Positions 16,188 through 24,751 are shown, numbered from the stretch's first letter. The stretch: DNA of 39,086 bases from Clostridia bacterium (GCA_017560225.1 JAFYOJ010000006.1:1-39086), one strand, 5' to 3'. Notes: generated from the sequence alone by a model not told the origin. Numbers and translations: made by a program.

Positions 16188-17501
16188 TTACTGCGGTCCC
16201 ACTTCATTTATGTACAGCGCATTGGCTAAATTAGTTTTCGTAGTCACTTGGACCACTTCCCCAACCGCCGGCGCGTGAATAAATACACTGCCTTCGTTGG
16301 ATTCTCCCAAATAAATCAATGTATGACCGGGCAAATAAATGGCGGTAGGATTGGTTGTCGCCGCCAAGCGATCACGAATAGCTTGATGTCCTTGTCCGGA
16401 AACCGACACAGCACTGCCTACTACGGTTTGCTGCCCACCGGTGTTCCGCGGCAAATAGAACCCAAAAGTTCTAAACACGGCTGCCACAAAACCGGAACAA
16501 TCCACACCATCATTTAATCCACCGTACCCATACATCGTACCTTTATATAAAAAGGCCTGGGTGATGAATTTTTCGTATGTATAAGGGACCCACCCCAAAT
16601 AACCATCTTCATAAGAAATCCGCGCTTCCTGTGCCGACAACGTACCATCTTCTTGCCGGACGGGCAGTTGTACCGTAAAGTTTCCTGCTCCGCGAGATAT
16701 GTAAGGCAAACGCACGCCCATATCACATTTCGCTTCTCCAACCGTCAAGAGCGGTCGAAGCACCGTCACAAAGTCTGTGGGATTTCCAAAAGTTCTCCAT
16801 ATCGTCTCATCTTCTGTCAAGGCAATACACTTCACACTCACCCAACCTTGATAGAAATAAGTTTGGATAAAGTAATATTGTCCATCTGCGCTGGTATGGT
16901 ACACCCATACGGGCATCCCCACAAAAACCTCTGTTCCCTGCAAGCGATCGTACAAATCTTGGGCCGATTTGAAAGCGCCTTCCGAAGTAGGCAACGTCTT
17001 CAAATCCCCTCGTTGGGTCACAATGCCCATTCTGACAGGATTGACCTCTTGTACGTTGGCAAGGCCGCGATTGGCGTGGACACCGTCCACCGTAGCTTGA
17101 GAAATAGGCTGTCCCAGGCTGTCCGTGCGCGCCCAATCGGGGAAATAGCAAGTATATAACAAACTATTTAATTCTCCGCGGCTAAGGGTCGCAGGCTTAT
17201 CTTGTAAAATATCCGTAAGCGTACTGCCGGCTTCGAGCATCCGCTGATTTTCTTGTTCAATCTGTTCCGGGGTTAAGATGACTTGGTCCGCACCCATTTT
17301 ACCGGCAATCCAAGAAAGTGCTTCGGGATCCGCCTGAATGGGATACACCGGCGCAGGCTCTGGGGTTGGTGTTGGAGTTTGGGTGGGTAAAATGGTCGCC
17401 GTGCTGTTTCCCATGGTGGATGCCGGCGCAATTTCATCCCCTGCGCAAGCGCAAAGGCTGATGGTCATTATCATACATAAAGCAAGTAAGAGTTTCTTCA
17501 T
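16188..17501 (-). CDS. NlpC/P60 cell-wall endopeptidase lipoprotein with SH3-like domains
   Basis: The 437-aa product has a lipoprotein signal peptide (LLLALCMIMTISLCACAG, lipobox LCAC), a Thr/Pro linker, SH3-like domains (one around VGMPVWVYHTSADGQYYF), and a C-terminal NlpC/P60 domain. Catalytic Cys is in GVDCSGFV and His in GHTLIYLG, with a further His in VFIHAP. The layout resembles YkfC-type gamma-D-glutamyl-diamino-acid endopeptidases that trim peptidoglycan peptides. ATG 17501 is chosen for its GAGG site and signal peptide; the open frame to 17639 crosses the repeat array and is rejected. Its leader would contain three palindromic repeats and a terminator-like hairpin, suggesting attenuation. 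Confidence 0.92.
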   Translation of the reverse strand: MKKLLLALCMIMTISLCACAGDEIAPASTMGNSTATILPTQTPTPTPEPAPVYPIQADPEALSWIAGKMGADQVILTPEQIEQENQRMLEAGSTLTDILQDKPATLSRGELNSLLYTCYFPDWARTDSLGQPISQATVDGVHANRGLANVQEVNPVRMGIVTQRGDLKTLPTSEGAFKSAQDLYDRLQGTEVFVGMPVWVYHTSADGQYYFIQTYFYQGWVSVKCIALTEDETIWRTFGNPTDFVTVLRPLLTVGEAKCDMGVRLPYISRGAGNFTVQLPVRQEDGTLSAQEARISYEDGYLGWVPYTYEKFITQAFLYKGTMYGYGGLNDGVDCSGFVAAVFRTFGFYLPRNTGGQQTVVGSAVSVSGQGHQAIRDRLAATTNPTAIYLPGHTLIYLGESNEGSVFIHAPAVGEVVQVTTKTNLANALYINEVGPQ

Positions 17502-17528
17502 TGATAACCTCATTTCTATCGGGTGCCC

Positions 17529-17563
17529 GGGTACATCGGAGCTTAAAAAGGCGTTTTGTACCC
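17529..17563. repeat. Palindromic GGGTACA...TGTACCC unit A (35 bp)
   Basis: The unit has a GGGTACAT left end and a TTTTGTACCC right end with a variable interior. It is one of three 35-bp units in the 191-bp gap between the DUF4432 gene and the NlpC/P60 gene, and lies 27 bp upstream of the latter's start. Confidence 0.9.
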
Positions 17564-17581
17564 AGTTTTTTAGGGTTCCCT

Positions 17582-17616
17582 GGGTACATTTCTGTAAAAA
17601 ACAAGGATTTGTACCC
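17582..17616. repeat. Palindromic GGGTACA...TGTACCC unit B (35 bp)
   Basis: It has the same ends and exact length as unit A but a different interior. Its right end overlaps the stem of a rho-independent terminator (17596-17636). The left arm CTGGGTAC can also pair with GTACCCAG of unit A. Confidence 0.9.
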
Positions 17617-17636
17617 AAAACGGTGCCAAATCCTTG
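17596..17636 (-). terminator. Rho-independent terminator or attenuator within the repeat array
   Basis: On the minus strand CAAGGATTTG, a 15-nt loop and CAAATCCTTG form a perfect 10-bp stem followed by six T. It can end the DUF4432 transcript or act as an attenuator for the NlpC/P60 gene, because the U-run and 3' arm lie inside the loop of repeat unit B. Confidence 0.8.
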
Positions 17637-17654
17637 CATTTCAGCCTTTCCGAC

Positions 17655-17689
17655 GGGTACATTGGTTGCAAAATAGACACTTTGTACCC
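17655..17689. repeat. Palindromic GGGTACA...TGTACCC unit C (35 bp)
   Basis: This is the third 35-bp unit, with GGGTACAT and TTTGTACCC ends and an unrelated interior. It ends 4 bp from the stop codon of the DUF4432 gene. Confidence 0.9.
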
Positions 17690-17692
17690 ATT

Positions 17693-18601
17693 TTACAGAT
17701 CGAAAACCCCAATCTTCACTTGGAACTTCACCGATTCTCCGGCACCAATGGTCTTCCGAGCAAAAGTGTCATCCAGCTGCGTGGTGGCAGGTTCTAAACC
17801 AAGGGCATAATCGCCGCAAACCATACTCTTCCACTCTACAAAATGAGGAAGTGTGTCGGGAGAATAAGAAACCGTCAATTTCTTGCCAACCGCTTCATTC
17901 ACCAGACTAATTTCCGGCTGTGTCAATTCTAAATAATAGCACATTTCTTCCTCGTCGGGCGTAGGGTGTACCATTTCACGATGGGCTGCCACATTCTCCT
18001 TGGACCAAGGCGTTCTGGGGGTGCATTGTACAATTTCCCCTACCAAACGAGCCCCTGCATCCAACATAGGATAGCCCACATTGATATGATACAAAAGACA
18101 ATATTCCCCATCCTTGTGTCCTTCATTCACCAACGTATCTTCCAGGGTCACACAGTCGCTCCCCATGGCGGTGGAAATCTTTCGCTTCATCACTAAATTC
18201 TGACCAAACAAAGCACTGTTTCGAATCACTGCTTCTACGCAAATCCCCTGTTCGTCACAAGACGCACGCACAATTTGCGCCGGGGTATTATGGAACGTTC
18301 CATGAAGTTCATAGCCTTCTCTGCCGCCTACATTATCCAAGCCGCAGGTATACACCATACCGCCTTCAAAACGGTTCAGAAACGGAATTTCTCGCTTGGT
18401 AAAGCCGTTCTTGGAGATAAAAGACATATTCTGTCCCTTATGATAAAGTTGCATCACGTCGCATGCCTTGCTTACATTCAGCAAGAAACGAATCTGTCCA
18501 TTGTCGCAGTCCAGCACTTCAAGTCCTTGCGCAGTGCCGTCCATCAAAGTGTAGCGACGCAAGCTGCCGATTTGTTGGGAATTGGAAATTCGACCGTCCA
18601 T
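17693..18601 (-). CDS. DUF4432 family aldose-epimerase-like protein
   Basis: This 302-aa protein has the galactose mutarotase-like beta-sandwich pattern of the DUF4432 family, with GMVYTCGLDNVGG, ELHGTFHNTPA, LLYHINVGYPMLD and a C-terminal ALGLEPATT segment. Such proteins probably bind or epimerise sugars; the exact substrate is unknown. It starts 21 nt after metG on the same strand and may be read from the metG transcript. Its 3' end runs into the palindromic repeat array. Confidence 0.85.
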   Translation of the reverse strand: MDGRISNSQQIGSLRRYTLMDGTAQGLEVLDCDNGQIRFLLNVSKACDVMQLYHKGQNMSFISKNGFTKREIPFLNRFEGGMVYTCGLDNVGGREGYELHGTFHNTPAQIVRASCDEQGICVEAVIRNSALFGQNLVMKRKISTAMGSDCVTLEDTLVNEGHKDGEYCLLYHINVGYPMLDAGARLVGEIVQCTPRTPWSKENVAAHREMVHPTPDEEEMCYYLELTQPEISLVNEAVGKKLTVSYSPDTLPHFVEWKSMVCGDYALGLEPATTQLDDTFARKTIGAGESVKFQVKIGVFDL

Positions 18602-18622
18602 GGAAGACCTCCTGTAAAAATC

Positions 18623-20584
18623 TTACGAAATCTCAGCACCGGCAGGAATATCGCCGTCGATGGTTACCAAGGTAAGCTTCTTGCCCTTGGTCGCCGCCAA
18701 GATCATACCTTGAGACTCAATGCCTCGAAGCTTTGCAGGCTTTAAGTTGGTAATCAGCACCACTTTCTTGCCGATCATATCTTCGGGGCTGTACTGCTTG
18801 GCAATACCGGAAACCACCTGACGTGTCTCGCCGCCAAGATCTAACTGAAGCTTTAAGAGTTTGTCTGCACCCTCTACCTTCTCGGCAGCCAGTACCTGTG
18901 CTACTTTCATCTGCACTTTAGCAAAATCCTCAATAGTGATGAGATTATCCGGTTCTTGCGCTTCCTCTTTGGGCGCTGCCGCCTTCTTCATCTCCGCTTC
19001 CAACTTCTCCAAAGCTTCCATTTCTGTCTTCATATCAATTCTGGGGAACAACGCCTCCCCTTTCTCCACAGTGGTACCCACCGGATACAAGCCCCAAACG
19101 TTTGCCTGCTCCCAAGCGGTCAAATCGGATTTGCCGGAAAGGCCGATCTGGGCCCAAATCTTCTCCGGCGTTCTGGGCATGAAAGGTTCGATCAAGATAG
19201 AAATAATACGAATGCCTTCCAACAAGGTGTACATCACCCCGGCCAAACGCTTGCGGCTCTCTTCATTGGTTTCGATTTCCTTCGCAAGCACCCAAGGCGC
19301 TGTCTCATCAATATATTTATTCAGGCGGGAAACACCTTTCCAAATTTCCGTCAAAGCGGTAGGGAACTGAAGGGCATTCAAATTCTCTTCTGCTTTGGTA
19401 AAAATCTCTTTGAACAAATCGTGGATTTCCGCTTCCAAATCGGTCACCGTGTAGTCTGCCGGCTGAACGCCGCCAAAATACTTCAATTGCATGGATACGC
19501 TTCTGGAAACCAAGTTGCCCAGGTCATTGGCAAGGTCCGCATTGATGCGGTTAATCAGCGCTTCATTGGTAAAGGATCCATCCGCACCGAAAGGCACTTC
19601 ACGCAGCAAGAAATAACGGATGGCATCAGAGCCGTATTTTGCACAAAGAACGCGAGGATCTACCACATTGCCCTTAGACTTAGACATCTTACCGCCGTCA
19701 ATTAAAAGCCAGCCGTGGCCGTATACCTGCTCCGGCAAAGGCAAATCCAGCGCCATCAAAATAGCGGGCCAGATAATGGTATGGAAACGAACGATTTCCT
19801 TACCTACCAAATGCACCTGTGCAGGCCAATATTTCTTGAAATAGCTATCATCTTCGCTTCCGTATCCCAAAGCAGAGATATAGTTGGATAACGCATCTAC
19901 CCAAACGTACACCACGTGCTTATCGTCAAAAGTCACGGGAATACCCCAGTCAAAAGTGGTACGGGATACGCACAAATCGGAAAGTCCCGGGCGTAAAAAG
20001 TTATTCAGCATCTCGTTCTTTCTGGAAGTAGGCTGAATGAAATCCGGATGGCTTTCAATATATTCAATCAAACGATCCTGATACTTAGAAAGACGGAAGA
20101 AATAACTCTCCTCCTTGGTCTTCTCTACAGGACGGCCGCAGTCGGGGCACTTGCCGTCTACCAATTGGGTTTCTGTCCAGAAAGACTCACAAGGTGTGCA
20201 GTACAGACCTTCGTACTCACTCTTGTAAATATCCCCTTGATCATACAGTTGTTTAAAGATCTTCTGTACCGCCTTTACATGGAAATCATCGGTGGTCCGA
20301 ATGAACTTATCGTTGGAGATATCCAAAATCTTCCAAAGTTCCTTGGTGTTGGCAACAATTTCATCCACGTAAGCCTTAGGGGTAACACCTTTCTCTTGGG
20401 CTTTTCTTTGAATCTTCTGCCCATGCTCGTCCGTACCGGTCAGGAACATAACGTCCTGCCCTTTAAGACGTCTGTAACGCGCCTCTGTATCGGCCGCTAC
20501 GGTTGTATAAGAGTGGCCAATATGCATGTTGCCACTGGGATAATAAATCGGTGTTGTAATATAATACGTGTTCTTCTTGTCCAC
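18623..20584 (-). CDS. metG: Methionyl-tRNA synthetase, long form
   Basis: It charges tRNA-Met. The 653-aa enzyme has the HIGH signature in SGNMHIGHSY, a zinc knuckle (CTPCESFW...CPDCG), the KMSKS motif in GGKMSKSKGN, and a C-terminal OB-fold tRNA-binding domain (residues about 550-653; KVEGADKLLKLQLDLGG). Length and domains match the dimeric Bacillus-type enzyme. I chose GTG 20584, which begins the conserved KNTYYITTPIYYPSG and has AAAGGGGA upstream. A promoter with TTGCAA and TATAAT lies about 40 bp upstream. No T-box leader fits in the 73-bp gap. Confidence 0.97.
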   Translation of the reverse strand: MDKKNTYYITTPIYYPSGNMHIGHSYTTVAADTEARYRRLKGQDVMFLTGTDEHGQKIQRKAQEKGVTPKAYVDEIVANTKELWKILDISNDKFIRTTDDFHVKAVQKIFKQLYDQGDIYKSEYEGLYCTPCESFWTETQLVDGKCPDCGRPVEKTKEESYFFRLSKYQDRLIEYIESHPDFIQPTSRKNEMLNNFLRPGLSDLCVSRTTFDWGIPVTFDDKHVVYVWVDALSNYISALGYGSEDDSYFKKYWPAQVHLVGKEIVRFHTIIWPAILMALDLPLPEQVYGHGWLLIDGGKMSKSKGNVVDPRVLCAKYGSDAIRYFLLREVPFGADGSFTNEALINRINADLANDLGNLVSRSVSMQLKYFGGVQPADYTVTDLEAEIHDLFKEIFTKAEENLNALQFPTALTEIWKGVSRLNKYIDETAPWVLAKEIETNEESRKRLAGVMYTLLEGIRIISILIEPFMPRTPEKIWAQIGLSGKSDLTAWEQANVWGLYPVGTTVEKGEALFPRIDMKTEMEALEKLEAEMKKAAAPKEEAQEPDNLITIEDFAKVQMKVAQVLAAEKVEGADKLLKLQLDLGGETRQVVSGIAKQYSPEDMIGKKVVLITNLKPAKLRGIESQGMILAATKGKKLTLVTIDGDIPAGAEIS

Positions 20585-20624
20585 GGTATAAAATCCCCTT
20601 TCACGGAATATACGATTTCCGTTT

Positions 20625-20653
20625 ATTATATAAGAAAATACTGAAAATTGCAA
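20625..20653 (-). promoter_or_regulatory. Predicted promoter of metG
   Basis: The minus strand has TTGCAA (20653-20648) and TATAAT (20630-20625) with a 17-bp spacer. Confidence 0.65.
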
Positions 20654-20657
20654 CTGA

Positions 20658-21503
20658 TTATCGCCTGCGGACACGACCTACGATAAAAAGAATTACAACC
20701 ACCAAAATAGCGATAAAACCAAGGGTCAAAATCGCGCCTGCTGCCATTACACAACGCAGGAGCAACTTCGTCATAAAAGCGGGCATCTGCGTACCGGTAC
20801 CGGGGGTGTCACTGCTACCTGCCATAGCGAGTGTGCCCAAACCCACTTCATTCAACGTCCAATTTTCCAAATAGCCGGAAATAGCGCCACCGCTATGATA
20901 GTTGTTCTCGTAATACAACATCACAAAAGCAGAAGCCTTCATCTGCATCCCTTCCTCAAAAGTAAAGAGAGAATCCGTAATGCGAAAAGCCGCCATAGGT
21001 AGTAATACTTCCGTGGTTTTCTTTCCTTGACGAACTTTAGATGCAATGGAAACTTGACCGGTTAAATCATAAGGGGCTTGTGATGCATCGCCGGCTAGTG
21101 TCCGATGATTATGAATCAACACACGGTGATCGGGATACACGGTGAAAAATAATCCTTGTTCCCACCCCTGAATCTGCCCACCGGGATTACAATTTAATTG
21201 CAGTAAACTGAAGTCCTCAATTAAATTTGCATCATAGGTAATGGCCATATATAAGCCTGCGTCTGACCATGCAAAGCGATATTCCACCGGACGGTCCAAT
21301 CCGTCCCAGCCACTCCAAGAAACCGTATTATTGCCATTCACCACAAAAGCCTCTCCATATTCAGACGGACGGGCAATGCCGTCAATCTTGGGATCTCCTG
21401 CTTTGGCGGTAGCCTGCATCCCGCTTGCCGCGGAAACAGGTAGAAAAAGAAACAATTGTAATGCCAGCACCAATATTAACGGAAACGCAAAACATTTACG
21501 CAT
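20658..21503 (-). CDS. Secreted, membrane-anchored CBM9/DOMON-like protein, paralogue 1
   Basis: The 281-aa protein has a signal peptide (about 25 aa), an extracellular beta-rich domain beginning PKIDGIARPSEYGEAF and including WSDAGLYMAITYD, and a C-terminal transmembrane helix ending in RVRRR. The start pattern is like CBM9/DOMON sugar- or heme-binding domains, so a surface binding role is inferred. It is a close tandem paralogue of the gene just upstream: both share VYPDHRV, HNHRT, AGDASQAPY and KTTEVLLP. GGAGTGG precedes the ATG, 24 nt after the paralogue, so they form an operon. Confidence 0.8.
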   Translation of the reverse strand: MRKCFAFPLILVLALQLFLFLPVSAASGMQATAKAGDPKIDGIARPSEYGEAFVVNGNNTVSWSGWDGLDRPVEYRFAWSDAGLYMAITYDANLIEDFSLLQLNCNPGGQIQGWEQGLFFTVYPDHRVLIHNHRTLAGDASQAPYDLTGQVSIASKVRQGKKTTEVLLPMAAFRITDSLFTFEEGMQMKASAFVMLYYENNYHSGGAISGYLENWTLNEVGLGTLAMAGSSDTPGTGTQMPAFMTKLLLRCVMAAGAILTLGFIAILVVVILFIVGRVRRR

Positions 21504-21527
21504 CAGATTTCCACTCCTTTGATCCGC

Positions 21528-22532
21528 TTATTTTTCTCTACGTTTCCTAATAAAGAAAATGATTAACAAAAGGATTGCGGCGATGGCAGCTAAGCTACAT
21601 ATAACCGCACACACAACCAAGAAAATCCATACAGAGAACATGGTTCGACTGCTCTTATCGGTATCTTTTGACCCATCACCGGTCCCGGCATCAGAAGTCG
21701 ATTCCTGCGTAGGTATCACATCCGGCGTAGGTGTCGCATCCGGCGTAAGTGTCGCATCCGGCGTAAGTGTCGCAGTCGGTGTAGACGTGGGTGTCACAGT
21801 CGGTGTAGGTGTCGGTGTAGGCGTCGCAGTCGGCGTAGGTTGTGCCTTCGGCAACAAAGTAAGAGTCCCCAACCCGATGGTATTTAAATCCCATCCTTCC
21901 AAATGACTGGAGACAGCAGCGCCCACAGAGAATTGACCATTATGATGAATCATAGATACAGCAGAAGCCGCCATCGTACCAGCAGAGAACTTAAAATTGT
22001 TATCACGAATTCGGAATACTTCAATTGGAAGAAGCACTTCCGTCGTCTTATATCCATTCTGTGCCTTTGTCGCCATAAGGACCTGAGATGTCACATTGTA
22101 TGGCGCTTGGGACGCATCTCCGGCTTGTGTTCGATGATTATGAAGCATCACACGGTGATCCGGATATACGGTAATAAACAGACCCTCTTCATATCCGTAA
22201 ATTTGGTTGCCCGGATTACAAACCAATTGAAGCAGACTTTCCGTACCCACTAAATTCTGATTATATGTAAATGCAATATAAAGTCCCTTTTCAGACCAAG
22301 CAAAGCGATAGGTAACCGAAGTAATCAGATTCCCCCATTGTGCCCAACAATTGCTATTTGAAGAATTTAATTCAAAAGGCATACCATACTCATTGTTATC
22401 AATCCATCCATCGATCACAGGATCCCCGGCCTTTGCCTCTGCACGCATCGCCGTAGCAGCATAAGCAGGCACTGCATTCCCTACACAAACAACAAGTAAA
22501 AGTATCGCAATTACCAAGCCAATTCTTCTCAT
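21528..22532 (-). CDS. Secreted, membrane-anchored CBM9/DOMON-like protein, paralogue 2
   Basis: The 334-aa protein has a signal peptide, the same extracellular domain as its downstream paralogue (residues about 28-235), a Thr-Pro-Ala spacer of about 60 residues coded by imperfect tandem repeats, and a C-terminal transmembrane helix with an RKRREK tail. The spacer would lift the domain through the cell wall; paralogue 1 lacks it. ATG 22532 has AAAGGAG upstream and starts the signal peptide. The promoter TTGACA/TATCAT with a 17-bp spacer is near-consensus. The ligand is unknown. Confidence 0.82.
   Translation of the reverse strand: MRRIGLVIAILLLVVCVGNAVPAYAATAMRAEAKAGDPVIDGWIDNNEYGMPFELNSSNSNCWAQWGNLITSVTYRFAWSEKGLYIAFTYNQNLVGTESLLQLVCNPGNQIYGYEEGLFITVYPDHRVMLHNHRTQAGDASQAPYNVTSQVLMATKAQNGYKTTEVLLPIEVFRIRDNNFKFSAGTMAASAVSMIHHNGQFSVGAAVSSHLEGWDLNTIGLGTLTLLPKAQPTPTATPTPTPTPTVTPTSTPTATLTPDATLTPDATPTPDVIPTQESTSDAGTGDGSKDTDKSSRTMFSVWIFLVVCAVICSLAAIAAILLLIIFFIRKRREK
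21712..21840. repeat. Imperfect tandem repeats coding the Thr-Pro spacer
   Basis: Units of 18 bp (GGCGTAAGTGTCGCATCC-like) and shorter GTCGGTGTAG-type units repeat in frame within paralogue 2. Multiples of 3 keep the frame, so copy number could vary between strains. Confidence 0.75.
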
Positions 22533-22560
22533 ATTCAACAACTCCTTTTGCTTTGACATA

Positions 22561-22589
22561 ATGATAAAATTTTTTTCGTAAAATGTCAA
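22561..22589 (-). promoter_or_regulatory. Predicted promoter of the paralogue operon
   Basis: The minus strand has a perfect TTGACA (22589-22584) and TATCAT (22566-22561) with a 17-bp spacer. Confidence 0.7.
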
Positions 22590-22597
22590 TGTTATGT

Positions 22598-22603
22598 TAT
22601 AAT
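22598..22603 (+). promoter_or_regulatory. Predicted -10 box of the DUF1294 gene
   Basis: A TATAAT hexamer lies 37 bp upstream of the start. The -35 match is poor. It is divergent from the paralogue operon promoter. Confidence 0.4.
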
Positions 22604-22640
22604 AAAACACGACTTTTACACATGGAAGGAGTTGTGGCGT

Positions 22641-22925
22641 ATGCCACCTGAAATTAAAGCACTTTTAGTCATGTACGGCGTAGCGATTGCTATGACTTCT
22701 ATTCTTGTAACGATCTACGATAAAATTGCCGCCAAACGCAATCCCAAAGGTCGTGTTCGCGAACGAAACCTGCTCTGTTTGGGTGCATTAGGCGGCGCTT
22801 TTCCCATGATCGTAACTATGATTTTGATTCAACATAAGACGAACAAACCCAAGTTTATGTTGGGTTTGCCGCCTATGATTATGATGCACACAGCATTTTT
22901 AATTTACTTATATCTCCAATTTTAA
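22641..22925 (+). CDS. DUF1294 family small membrane protein
   Basis: The 94-aa protein has three hydrophobic helices and the DUF1294 pattern: YDKIAAKRN, RVRERNLLCLGALGGAFP and HKTNKPKF. The function of the family is unknown. ATG 22641 has GGAG at 9 nt; a TTG at 22632 abuts that site and is rejected. It overlaps the convergent ABC permease by 4 nt. Confidence 0.85.
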   Translation: MPPEIKALLVMYGVAIAMTSILVTIYDKIAAKRNPKGRVRERNLLCLGALGGAFPMIVTMILIQHKTNKPKFMLGLPPMIMMHTAFLIYLYLQF

Positions 22926-23710
22926 TCCACGTTGACACCTTGCTTGAGCCATTTTACATTGAGGCCGTACAGAATCCCAATCAAAGCTGCGTAGGCAAAG
23001 GCACTCAGCGCCAGCACGGCGTGCATATCCTCTAACATAAAGAGACTGGATTGCGAAGTCATAAAGAATCGACGCATATTGGGATCGATCAGGGCTGCTG
23101 CACCGAAGATCCCCAGTACAAACAAGGATCCTGCCGAGTATACTCCAAGGCCAATCAGCACAGAGAATCCAATCTTCCCTTTATTTGACTTGTGTCCCAA
23201 AATCAGACCGGTAAAACCGCATTGAAGCATATTCAAAACTTCCAAGAACACAACGCCTACTACCAAAGCAACCGTAAGCGCCGGGCGTCCATCCGGCAAT
23301 GCCTTCAAAACCAACGCCACCGTATCCCACAGTTTTGTGCCGTAATACAAAATAACCAGCGTCAGACCGCTCACCAAGAAACTGATGGTCATGGTGATCA
23401 AACCATCCAATGCTTTCGACAGGTAAATAGCAGGTTTTCGTACCGGTAGCGTATGGGTTAAATAGGAAGGATCTCCATACAAATTCTGGCGGAATAATCC
23501 CCAAGCGCGAAGCACGTTGTTAATCAAAGTATTAAAGATCATGGAAATAGCCGCACCGGAGAAAATCTGTCCGATAATATTCAAAATCGGAATTTCGGAG
23601 AACAGCAGAAACAAACGGGCCAATCCGGCACATCCGATGGCCAGTGCATAGAAAATGCACAGGAAAGGAAGTTTACTCTTCAAATCATATTTTAATAATT
23701 TACTCAGCAT
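22922..23710 (-). CDS. ABC transporter permease (ABC-2 type)
   Basis: This 262-aa permease has about six transmembrane helices and an N-terminal LSKLLKYDLKSK cytoplasmic lead-in typical of clostridial ABC-2 permeases. It is the third gene of a GntR-ATPase-permease unit and overlaps the ATPase gene by 7 nt. Such YtrA-controlled systems often respond to cell-wall antibiotics or envelope stress; the transported compound here is unknown. Confidence 0.85.
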   Translation of the reverse strand: MLSKLLKYDLKSKLPFLCIFYALAIGCAGLARLFLLFSEIPILNIIGQIFSGAAISMIFNTLINNVLRAWGLFRQNLYGDPSYLTHTLPVRKPAIYLSKALDGLITMTISFLVSGLTLVILYYGTKLWDTVALVLKALPDGRPALTVALVVGVVFLEVLNMLQCGFTGLILGHKSNKGKIGFSVLIGLGVYSAGSLFVLGIFGAAALIDPNMRRFFMTSQSSLFMLEDMHAVLALSAFAYAALIGILYGLNVKWLKQGVNVD

Positions 23711-24399
23711 TTGAACATCCTCCTAAAAATTGCATCAATGGAGCCGCCTTCTCGTTCCCGAAGGGTATCACATTCTTCGTGGCAAATAATCTTGCCTTTA
23801 TCAATGAAAATAACCTCGTCCAAAATTCGCTCAATATCCTGAATTAAGTGAGTAGAAATAATCACGCTGGCCCCTTCATTAAAGTTGGTCAAAATGGTAT
23901 CCAAGATATAATCCCGAGTAGCCGGATCCACGCCGCCTAAGGGTTCATCCAAGATATACAAGTCAGCTTTCCGGCTCATCACCAGTACCAACTGCACTTT
24001 CTCCTGCATACCTTTACTCATCTTATTGAGTTTCTGGGTCGGGTCTAAGTCCAAGTCTGCCAGAAGCTTCCTGGCTTTCTCGCTGTCGAAGTTCCGGTAA
24101 AAATCCGCAAAGAACTGAATGACTTGGTTTACGGTCATACTCTTATCTAAATAAGTCCGCTCCGGTAAATACGCAATAATTTCTTTGCTTTCCACCCCAA
24201 CCGGCAGGCCTTTTACCAAAACCTCCCCCTCCGAGGGCGTGAGCAGATCGTTGATCAGTTTGATCAGCGTGGATTTGCCGGTGCCGTTTTTGCCCAACAA
24301 GCCGATAATCTTCCCTTCCGGAATGGCCAGGTTAATATCCGTTAAGATCTGACGGTCGCCAAAATTCTTATACAAGTGTTTGCATTCTAATAAAGCCAT
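23704..24399 (-). CDS. ABC transporter ATP-binding protein
   Basis: The 231-aa ATPase has a Walker A motif (GLLGKNGTGKST), an SKGMQEK signature and a Walker B motif (LYILDEPLGGVDP). It pairs with the downstream permease. ATG 24399 follows the GntR stop by 1 nt and has GAGGAGCG upstream; the longer frame to 24495 lies inside the GntR gene and is rejected. Export or envelope-stress defence is inferred from the family. Confidence 0.95.
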   Translation of the reverse strand: MALLECKHLYKNFGDRQILTDINLAIPEGKIIGLLGKNGTGKSTLIKLINDLLTPSEGEVLVKGLPVGVESKEIIAYLPERTYLDKSMTVNQVIQFFADFYRNFDSEKARKLLADLDLDPTQKLNKMSKGMQEKVQLVLVMSRKADLYILDEPLGGVDPATRDYILDTILTNFNEGASVIISTHLIQDIERILDEVIFIDKGKIICHEECDTLREREGGSIDAIFRRMFKC

Positions 24400-24400
24400 C

Positions 24401-24751
24401 TTATCGCTCCTCTCTGATATATGTAGCTGCAGCTTCTCGATTGAATCCGATAGCTGCCATAGATGCCAAGAATTTCTCTGCCAGCGCATCGGCATAGTCT
24501 TTCTTGAACTTCGCTATCAATGTTTCGTCCGCTGTAACAAATTTACCGTTGGTGCGCTCGGTGTAAATCAATTCCAGTTCTTCCAATTCAGAAAGCGCCT
24601 TCTGCATGGTATTGGGATTGACTTTATGCATCAAAGCCAATTCCCGCACAGAAGGAATTCTGTCCCCGGGTTTCAACCGGCCGGCAATAATCTGCAGTTT
24701 CATCGCCTCTACCAGTTGAATATAGATTGGTATATTATTCTCAAATTGCAT
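24401..24751 (-). CDS. GntR family regulator, YtrA subfamily
   Basis: The 116-aa protein has an N-terminal winged HTH (IPSVRELALMHKVNPNTMQK) and only a short C-terminal tail, as in YtrA-type regulators that usually repress a linked ABC transporter. GGGAGGTG precedes the ATG. A perfect inverted repeat lies between its -10 box and start codon and is the likely autoregulatory operator. Confidence 0.92.
   Translation of the reverse strand: MQFENNIPIYIQLVEAMKLQIIAGRLKPGDRIPSVRELALMHKVNPNTMQKALSELEELELIYTERTNGKFVTADETLIAKFKKDYADALAEKFLASMAAIGFNREAAATYIREER

Noticed and set aside
17529-17689. CRISPR-like array
   Set aside because: The units are palindromic, their interiors vary, the gaps differ (18 and 38 bp), and no direct repeat flanks constant-length spacers.
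18956-19705. 249-aa plus-strand open frame
   Set aside because: It is antisense to metG with no recognisable domain.
20585-20657. T-box leader for metG
   Set aside because: The gap is only 73 bp and shows a simple promoter; no T-box elements are visible.
21712-21840. Intergenic tandem repeat
   Set aside because: It is coding DNA for the Thr-Pro spacer of a secreted protein.
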